From positions 1 to 19,140 of the forward strand of contig CAZTZY010000064.1 of the NCBI GenBank assembly GCA_964617765.1: a stretch of DNA of 19,140 nucleotides, read 5' to 3'. The translations under genes were made by a program, and so were the position numbers. The DNA is from CAZTZY01 sp964617765 (GTDB lineage Bacteria > Pseudomonadota > Gammaproteobacteria > Pseudomonadales > DT-91). Below the pieces are notes generated by a model. The model had not been told where the DNA came from. It made no database searches and saw only the letters and a list, made by a program, of their open reading frames with translations. Of the stretch, positions 14,788 through 19,140 are shown piece after piece. Each line of letters starts with the position of its first letter. The stretch's first letter is position 1.

Positions 14788-15855
14788 ATGAACTCACTGG
14801 CTTGGGCCGATATTTCCTTAACAGCCCTTAAATCCAATCTGGCGATTGCCAAGCAGGCTGCACCCAATGCCAAAATAATGGCAGTGATTAAAGCCGATGC
14901 TTATGGTCATGGCGCTGTAAATGCCGCCCAGGCCTTATCTGCCAGCGATGCTTTTGCAGTAGCCCGTATTGAAGAAGGTATACAGCTTAGAAATCATGGC
15001 ATTAACCACGTCATTATCGTGCTAAGTGGCGCCAATACGCGTGATGATTTTGAAACCTGCCATCAACAACAATTACAAGCCGTTATTCACTCTACCCAAT
15101 CGCTGGATATTGCCCTGCATCATCCGGGAAATCCTTTAAAAATCTGGCTAAAAATCGACACCGGCATGCACCGGCTTGGCTTGAATGGTGATGACTTTTT
15201 ACAGGCCTTGAAAGCTATTCAAAGCAGCAAACATCTCGAATTGATGGGCGTTATGTCTCATCTTGCCAATGCCGAATTGCTGGATAATCCGGCCAATGAC
15301 CAACAACAACGTTTGTTTGATCGGTTAAGCACCGGCCTTACCACGCGCAGCCTGGCAAATTCTGCTGGATTATTGTTCCATCCAGCCACGCACCATGAGT
15401 GGGTCCGCCCTGGCATCATGCTTTACGGCAGCAATCCTGCCGAAGAGGAAAACGCTTTTACACGGCAACTCAAGCCAGTGATGACATTAAAATCCCGTGT
15501 TATCCATTTAAAGACTATCGCCCAAGGAGAGCGTGTAGGCTACAACGGTATTTGGCAAGCTGATAAAGAAAGCCGAATTGCCACTATCGCCATAGGCTAT
15601 GCGGATGGCTATCCACGCCATGCCAGCAATGGAACGCCTGTGCTGATTAACGGCAAAACCTACCCTTTGGCGGGTCGCGTATCAATGGATTTAATTACAG
15701 TCGATGTCAGTTCAGGCGGCGTTAACGTTGGCGATGAAGTGACTTTATGGGGCGAAGGTTTATCTGCTAACCAGATCGCCAAACACGCCAACACGATTTC
15801 TTACGAGCTATTTACCGGCATAACAAATCGAGTAAAAAAGATTTATATTCAATAG
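14788..15855 (+). CDS. alr: Alanine racemase
   Basis: A PLP enzyme that interconverts L- and D-alanine, supplying D-alanine for peptidoglycan. It has 355 aa, typical of the family. The PLP lysine is K35 in MAVIKADAYGHG, and the opposing catalytic tyrosine is Y252 in RVGYNGIWQA. Further marks are KIDTGMHRLGL, MGVMSHLANA, NSAGLL, VRPGIMLYG, IAIGYADGYPR and AGRVSMDLITVDV. The N-terminal barrel covers about 1-225, with the beta domain after it. Whether it is the anabolic (Alr) or catabolic (DadX) form cannot be told from sequence; no dadA lies beside it, which favours Alr. Its ribosome site is weak. It is divergent from cysB. Confidence 0.96.
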   Translation: MNSLAWADISLTALKSNLAIAKQAAPNAKIMAVIKADAYGHGAVNAAQALSASDAFAVARIEEGIQLRNHGINHVIIVLSGANTRDDFETCHQQQLQAVIHSTQSLDIALHHPGNPLKIWLKIDTGMHRLGLNGDDFLQALKAIQSSKHLELMGVMSHLANAELLDNPANDQQQRLFDRLSTGLTTRSLANSAGLLFHPATHHEWVRPGIMLYGSNPAEEENAFTRQLKPVMTLKSRVIHLKTIAQGERVGYNGIWQADKESRIATIAIGYADGYPRHASNGTPVLINGKTYPLAGRVSMDLITVDVSSGGVNVGDEVTLWGEGLSANQIAKHANTISYELFTGITNRVKKIYIQ

Positions 15856-15882
15856 GTTATGCAGACAAGTTAAAGCTTTAAA

Positions 15883-17259
15883 TTACGTAAGGATTGGCTC
15901 AACCAACGTCCTCATCATCAATCCAAACGAATAGTCATACGTTTTGTCTGGCACAAGAATTTTTACCTGATGACCAGAACCTGGCGCCACAGTCATAGGC
16001 TCATCTTTAGCGGATTGCAGTGATTGAAGCACAAACAACACATTCCCCTGCGGTGTCATCAACTCAATCTCATCCCCGATACCAAAACGGTTTTTAACAT
16101 CCACCAGAATAAAATCATCGCCCGGCTGATAATTTAATACCTCTCCCACAAACTGCTGCCTGACAGACACTGAACTGCCGATATCATAACTTTGCATGTT
16201 TTGCGGTTTATGACGACGATAAAAGCCTTCGGTGTACCCCCTGTTCGCCAGGCTATCCAGTTGATGCATCAACGCCGGATCAAAACTCTCGCCCTTTGCC
16301 GCCAGATCAATCGCCCGCCGATAAGTTTGCGCCGTACGCGCCACATAGAAATGGGATTTGGTTCTGCCTTCTATCTTCAGCGAATGTACGCCCATTTGCG
16401 CCAAGCGCTCAACATGCTCAATTGCGCGCAAATCCTTGGAATTCATAATGTAAGTACCATGCTCATCTTCATAAGCCGGCATGTATTCACCTGGATTGGT
16501 TTTCTCTTGCAACAGGACAATGTCATCCACTGGGTGGTTATCCGAAGCAATGACAGAATTGATCGATACAGGATCGACCACCACAGGCTTATTAAGTGCA
16601 GGATTAACCGCCACCACATCACCTTCCGGAGTTTCTTTGGCATCATGCGCCTGATACTCCCAACGACAGGCATTGGTACACGTTCCCTGATTCGGATCAC
16701 GATGATTCATATAACCGGAAAGCAGGCAACGGCCGGAATAAGCAATACACAAAGCGCCATGCACAAACACTTCCAGCTCCATATCCGGACAATGTTTGCG
16801 AATTTCCTCAATCTCTTCGAGTGACAATTCACGTGACAAGATCACACGCTCGAGACCCATGCGCTGCCAGAACTCTACTGTCTTGTAATTCACGGCATTG
16901 GCTTGCACCGAAAGATGTATAGGCATGTCCGGGAATTCATCCTGAACCATCATGATCAAGCCCGGATCAGACATGATCAACGCATCAGGCTTCAACGCCA
17001 CCAGTGGCCGCATATCTTCCAGATAGGTTTTCAGCTTGGCATTGTGCGGCGCAATATTGGATACCACATAAAATTTCTTACCCAGCGCATGGGCATAATC
17101 AATACCCTCTTTCAGCGTTTCCAGCTTGCTGAATTCATTGTTACGCACCCGCAAGCTATAACGCGGCTGCCCGGCATACACGGCGTCGGCACCATAGGCA
17201 AAGGCGTACTGGATATGCTTCAAACTGCCCGCAGGCGCTAATAATTCCGGAGCTTTCAT
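15883..17259 (-). CDS. trhP: tRNA U34 hydroxylase TrhP (YegQ, peptidase U32 family)
   Basis: TrhP/YegQ carries out prephenate-dependent hydroxylation of tRNA uridine 34, the first step toward cmo5U. At 458 aa it has the length of E. coli YegQ. The N-terminus MKAPELLAPAGSLKHIQYAFAYGADAVYAG and the U32 signature EVFVHGALCIAYSGRCLLSG (E163 to G182) are clear. Four cysteines (C171, C178, C194, C198) probably bind an iron-sulfur cluster. Later marks are PGEYMPAYEDEHGTYIMNSKDLRAIEHV, HSLKIEGRTKSHFYVARTAQ, RGYTEGFYRRH and ELMTPQGNV. Protease annotation for this family is historical. It starts 3 bp after dcyD and ends a yajC-dcyD-trhP run, converging on alr. Confidence 0.93.
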   Translation of the reverse strand: MKAPELLAPAGSLKHIQYAFAYGADAVYAGQPRYSLRVRNNEFSKLETLKEGIDYAHALGKKFYVVSNIAPHNAKLKTYLEDMRPLVALKPDALIMSDPGLIMMVQDEFPDMPIHLSVQANAVNYKTVEFWQRMGLERVILSRELSLEEIEEIRKHCPDMELEVFVHGALCIAYSGRCLLSGYMNHRDPNQGTCTNACRWEYQAHDAKETPEGDVVAVNPALNKPVVVDPVSINSVIASDNHPVDDIVLLQEKTNPGEYMPAYEDEHGTYIMNSKDLRAIEHVERLAQMGVHSLKIEGRTKSHFYVARTAQTYRRAIDLAAKGESFDPALMHQLDSLANRGYTEGFYRRHKPQNMQSYDIGSSVSVRQQFVGEVLNYQPGDDFILVDVKNRFGIGDEIELMTPQGNVLFVLQSLQSAKDEPMTVAPGSGHQVKILVPDKTYDYSFGLMMRTLVEPILT

Positions 17260-17262
17260 AAT

Positions 17263-18267
17263 TTAATCATTCAATAATCGGTTTAAGGGTTCTTCATAGG
17301 CGTACAGACCAAAGATGCCGCCAGTATGAATAAAAACAATATCGGAACAGCCATCAAACCGGCCCTTGCGAATTTCCTGGCTTAATCCATAAAAGGCCTT
17401 GCCCGTATAAACCGGATCCAGCACCACACCTTCCAATCGCGCCAGTTCAGCAATACAGGCCAAAACTTCATCACTGGCTTGCGCATAACCCTTGCCGACA
17501 TAACCATCGATGACATGAACAGGTATTGCATCAACATCAACTTCAGCGCCATAACGCGCTTTCCAGTCACGCATATCATGGCGAACCTTGTTCTGGAAAT
17601 AGGCTTCGTCATCACAAACGTTAATTCCTGTCACTTTTGCCGACAATGAATGCAAATGGGCACCTAATGTCAACCCGGCTTGTGTTCCTCCAGAGCCGGT
17701 TGCATGAATGATATGAGTAGGCTGAATACCTGCGCGCAGGAAATCATTGCCCAACTCTTCAGCACAGGCAATATAACCCCAAATGCCTATGCCATCACTG
17801 GCACCAGTAGGGATAATATGTGATTTTATGTTTATATTTGAATAACTTAAACGATGTTCTTCAAGTAGATTTTCAAGTTCTTTATAATAGGTTTTTTCAG
17901 GATAAAAGTGTAAAGCGGCACCCGCAAGAGCATCCAGTAACAGATTGGCATTGAATGAATCCGGCTTTTCGCCCCGCAACACCAGTGTACATTGCATACC
18001 CAGTTGCGCTGCCAATAATGCCGTGGTTCGGCAATGATTGGATTGCAAACCACCACAAGTAATAACGGCAGTACAACCCTGGGATTTGGCATAAGCGAGA
18101 GTATATTCCAGCTTGCGAATCTTATTTCCTGAAGTGGTAGATCCCGAAAGATCATCACGCTTCAACCAGATTCTTGGACCATTTAAGGAAGTTGAATATC
18201 GATCAAGAGGTTGTAACGGCGTTGGCAACTGCGCAAGGGAAAGCTTCTCAGGATACGCAATTGCCAT
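17263..18267 (-). CDS. dcyD: D-cysteine desulfhydrase (PLP-dependent)
   Basis: A fold-type II PLP enzyme of 334 aa from the D-cysteine desulfhydrase/ACC deaminase family. It would break D-cysteine into pyruvate, hydrogen sulfide and ammonia. The PLP lysine is K49 in SGNKIRKLEY, followed by CGGLQSNHCR (71-80) and the phosphate-binding loop TGSGGTQAG (190-198). The family split can be read: ACC deaminases carry Glu (VYEGK) and Leu at two active-site positions, while this protein has Thr at both (VYTGK, T288; HTGG, T315), as in D-cysteine desulfhydrases. The call is therefore D-cysteine desulfhydrase rather than ACC deaminase, with L-cysteate or related sulfo-amino-acid lyase as the alternative. 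It follows yajC by 8 bp. Confidence 0.88.
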   Translation of the reverse strand: MAIAYPEKLSLAQLPTPLQPLDRYSTSLNGPRIWLKRDDLSGSTTSGNKIRKLEYTLAYAKSQGCTAVITCGGLQSNHCRTTALLAAQLGMQCTLVLRGEKPDSFNANLLLDALAGAALHFYPEKTYYKELENLLEEHRLSYSNINIKSHIIPTGASDGIGIWGYIACAEELGNDFLRAGIQPTHIIHATGSGGTQAGLTLGAHLHSLSAKVTGINVCDDEAYFQNKVRHDMRDWKARYGAEVDVDAIPVHVIDGYVGKGYAQASDEVLACIAELARLEGVVLDPVYTGKAFYGLSQEIRKGRFDGCSDIVFIHTGGIFGLYAYEEPLNRLLND

Positions 18268-18275
18268 AACAGGAA

Positions 18276-18611
18276 TTACTCAATAGCTTTCAGGGTGCCC
18301 TTAGGCAAAACCGCCAGAATCGCTACTTTTTGGAACTTAAGCTCAACATTGTCAGCGACTTTAACGATAACGTAATCACCATCAACCTTTCTCACCTTGC
18401 CCAGAATACCCGCATTGGTAGACACTTCATCACCGGTTGCCAGGTTGGCAATCAAGGAATCATGTTCTTTTTGGCGCTTGCGCTGCGGGCGGATAATTAA
18501 AAAATAAAAAACCGCAAAAAGAAAAACAATCATTCCCAACTGAATCAAGTCAGCACCGCGAGATGCGCCAGGGGTTGCTGCATTGGCAGCAGGAATTAAC
18601 CAATTCATCAT
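18276..18611 (-). CDS. yajC: Preprotein translocase accessory subunit YajC
   Basis: A small inner-membrane protein associated with SecDF and SecYEG. It has 111 aa: a short N-terminus, one membrane segment (about 23-41, LIQLGMIVFLFAVFYFLII), then the signature RPQRKRQKEHDSLIANLATGDEVSTNAGILGKV and a small cytosolic beta domain with VELKFQKVAILAVLPKGTLK. It starts at paired ATGs (18611 or 18608) after AAGG. YajC normally sits between tgt and secD; here dcyD and trhP follow and a divergent exported-protein gene precedes it, so either the sec locus has been split or this is a second copy. Confidence 0.94.
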   Translation of the reverse strand: MMNWLIPAANAATPGASRGADLIQLGMIVFLFAVFYFLIIRPQRKRQKEHDSLIANLATGDEVSTNAGILGKVRKVDGDYVIVKVADNVELKFQKVAILAVLPKGTLKAIE

Positions 18612-18647
18612 AAAAAACCTTCATAAAAAGCCAAAAAACGGGTGGCT

Positions 18648-18653
18648 ATTATA
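18648..18653 (-). promoter_or_regulatory. Candidate -10 box of the yajC operon
   Basis: A perfect TATAAT on the minus strand, about 37 bp upstream of the yajC ATG. No good -35 box lies 16-18 bp upstream. A 6-bp inverted repeat (GCTACT 18654-18659, AGTAGC 18675-18680) abuts it and may be an operator or provide activator binding. Confidence 0.45.
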
Positions 18654-18714
18654 GCTACTGCCTCTTTTTTGGGTAGTAGCCTTTCATGGGAATTTATGTG
18701 CCCTACTCATTAAG

Positions 18715-18750
18715 TGACAAAACATGTCGCCAAGCTGACAAAAATTGTCG
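18715..18750. promoter_or_regulatory. Tandem inverted-repeat sites, possible enhancer
   Basis: Two near-identical 15-mers, TGACAAAACATGTCG (18715-18729) and TGACAAAAATTGTCG (18736-18750), match at 13 of 15 positions. Each contains GACA-N5-TGTC, and they are offset by 21 bp, two helical turns. They lie about 200-233 bp upstream of the predicted sigma-54 start site, a usual range for enhancer-binding proteins, and 60-100 bp upstream of the yajC -10 box. The binding protein is unknown. Confidence 0.5.
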
Positions 18751-18790
18751 GATATTAAGAAAATTGCCACTTTTTTTAGAAAACCCCAAT

Positions 18791-18803
18791 AATCATTAAC
18801 TTA
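18791..18803 (+). promoter_or_regulatory. IHF-like site
   Basis: AATCATTAACTTA fits the IHF consensus WATCAANNNNTTR at eight of nine informative positions and is followed by an A-tract. It lies between the tandem repeats and the sigma-54 promoter, where IHF usually bends DNA at such promoters. It also overlaps one arm of a CATTAAC/GTTAATG inverted repeat. Confidence 0.4.
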
Positions 18804-18921
18804 GAAAAAATAGTTAATGTTAGGGTGGAAATCTTCATATATGCGAACTATTTTGAAAATACGACAGATTTCAGCAGGTTTTAGCTTATAAAATAAGCAT
18901 AAAACTCACTGACAAGTAATG

Positions 18922-18938
18922 TGGCATTGATCTTGCTA
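18922..18938 (+). promoter_or_regulatory. Sigma-54 (RpoN) promoter of the exported-protein gene
   Basis: TGGCATTGATCTTGCTA contains the -24 TGGCA and -12 TTGCT elements, with exactly 10 bp between GG (18923-18924) and GC (18935-18936), the invariant spacing. Transcription would start near 18948, giving a leader of about 75 nt. Confidence 0.6.
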
Positions 18939-19022
18939 ACTTAATTGATTAACAAGGTTGTGTTACGCAACTTAGGGAAGAATTACTCAAAGAACCCACT
19001 TAAATAATAAAAGGTAACTATC

Positions 19023-19140
19023 ATGAAAAAATCAACTCTACAACTCGCAATCGCCGCGGCAGCACTTGCCAGCACAGGCGCGATGGCGGCAACTAACCCT
19101 GCTGCTGCATCGGCACCTACCAGTGTCGGCGACTTTATTG
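19023..19140 (+). CDS. Exported protein, N-terminal part (cut by window edge)
   Basis: The first 39 codons of a gene that runs off the right edge. The start MKKSTLQLAIAAAALASTG has a positive N-region, an Ala-rich hydrophobic core and a likely signal peptidase I site after AMA (about residue 22). The mature start, ATNPAAASAPTSVGDF, is Ala/Pro/Ser-rich. It is a Sec substrate bound for the periplasm, outer membrane or medium; nothing more can be named. It is not a type IV pilin, as the prepilin cleavage motif is missing. The ATG at 19023 has AAAAGG eight bases upstream. The apparent sigma-54 control suggests a regulated rather than housekeeping product. Confidence 0.75.
   Translation, partial: MKKSTLQLAIAAAALASTGAMAATNPAAASAPTSVGDFI

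Larger units (their letters stand above)
18612..19022. other. yajC/exported-protein divergent intergenic region (411 bp)
   Basis: No convincing coding sequence. It holds a minus-strand -10 box for yajC, two phased inverted repeats, an IHF-like site, the inverted repeat CATTAAC (18794-18800) / GTTAATG (18813-18819), a small hairpin GCTTAT/ATAAGC (18884-18898), and a sigma-54-type promoter directed at the gene starting at 19023. Confidence 0.6.

Noticed and set aside
15856..15882. Terminator between alr and trhP
   Set aside because: Only the short palindrome AAAGCTTT is present; no stem with a U-tract.
16192..16824. Plus-strand open frame of 210 codons
   Set aside because: Fully antisense to trhP; the protein is rich in His, Arg and Ile as expected from a reversed coding frame and has no family features.
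1..19140. CRISPR arrays, IS elements, phage genes, tRNA or rRNA genes
   Set aside because: No spaced direct repeats, transposase-like proteins, terminal inverted repeats, tRNA-like folds or rRNA sequence were seen.

Overview
The window reads as ordinary chromosome of a free-living gammaproteobacterium. CysB, ThrH, RNase II, TrhP, YajC, Smr and RmuC all resemble gammaproteobacterial versions. The cysB/thrH proximity recalls Pseudomonas, and the moderately AT-rich, gene-dense layout suggests a Cellvibrionaceae-like or related lineage; that placement is inference. I see no phage, IS, CRISPR, tRNA or rRNA. Twenty-two protein genes are called, two of them cut by the window edges.

Region 1 (1-3660): the 5' end of an acyl-CoA dehydrogenase gene on the minus strand, then a signalling module. 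A minus-strand FHA protein faces a plus-strand pair, a PP2C phosphatase and a Ser/Thr kinase. All three end in a single C-terminal membrane anchor, and the kinase is of the non-RD type (HCD in place of HRD). No type VI secretion genes lie beside them in this window.

Region 2 (3659-8397, minus strand): housekeeping and stress genes in two or three runs. Upstream to downstream these are SRPBCC protein, Smr nuclease, a 64-aa zinc-ribbon-like protein and moaE; then flavin reductase and Nudix hydrolase from their own promoter; then rmuC and the peroxiredoxin bcp, joined as TAAATG.

Region 3 (8609-12707): RNase II (rnb) translationally coupled to a PPOX-fold flavoprotein, a convergent SRPBCC gene, and a six-TM diguanylate cyclase with intact GGDEF and I-site.

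Region 4 (12745-15855): thrH and cysB on the minus strand, each with its own signals, and alr divergent from cysB across a 346-bp regulatory gap that holds a perfect 20-bp palindrome.

Region 5 (15883-19140): a minus-strand yajC-dcyD-trhP run, a 411-bp gap, and the start of an exported-protein gene. That gap carries a well-formed sigma-54 promoter, an IHF-like site and two phased inverted repeats about 200 bp upstream, the layout of an enhancer-driven promoter.

The most interesting points are the tail-anchored kinase/phosphatase/FHA trio with GarA/OdhI-like TVFR motifs, and the enhancer-type promoter at the right edge. Nothing here clearly amounts to a wholly new system.
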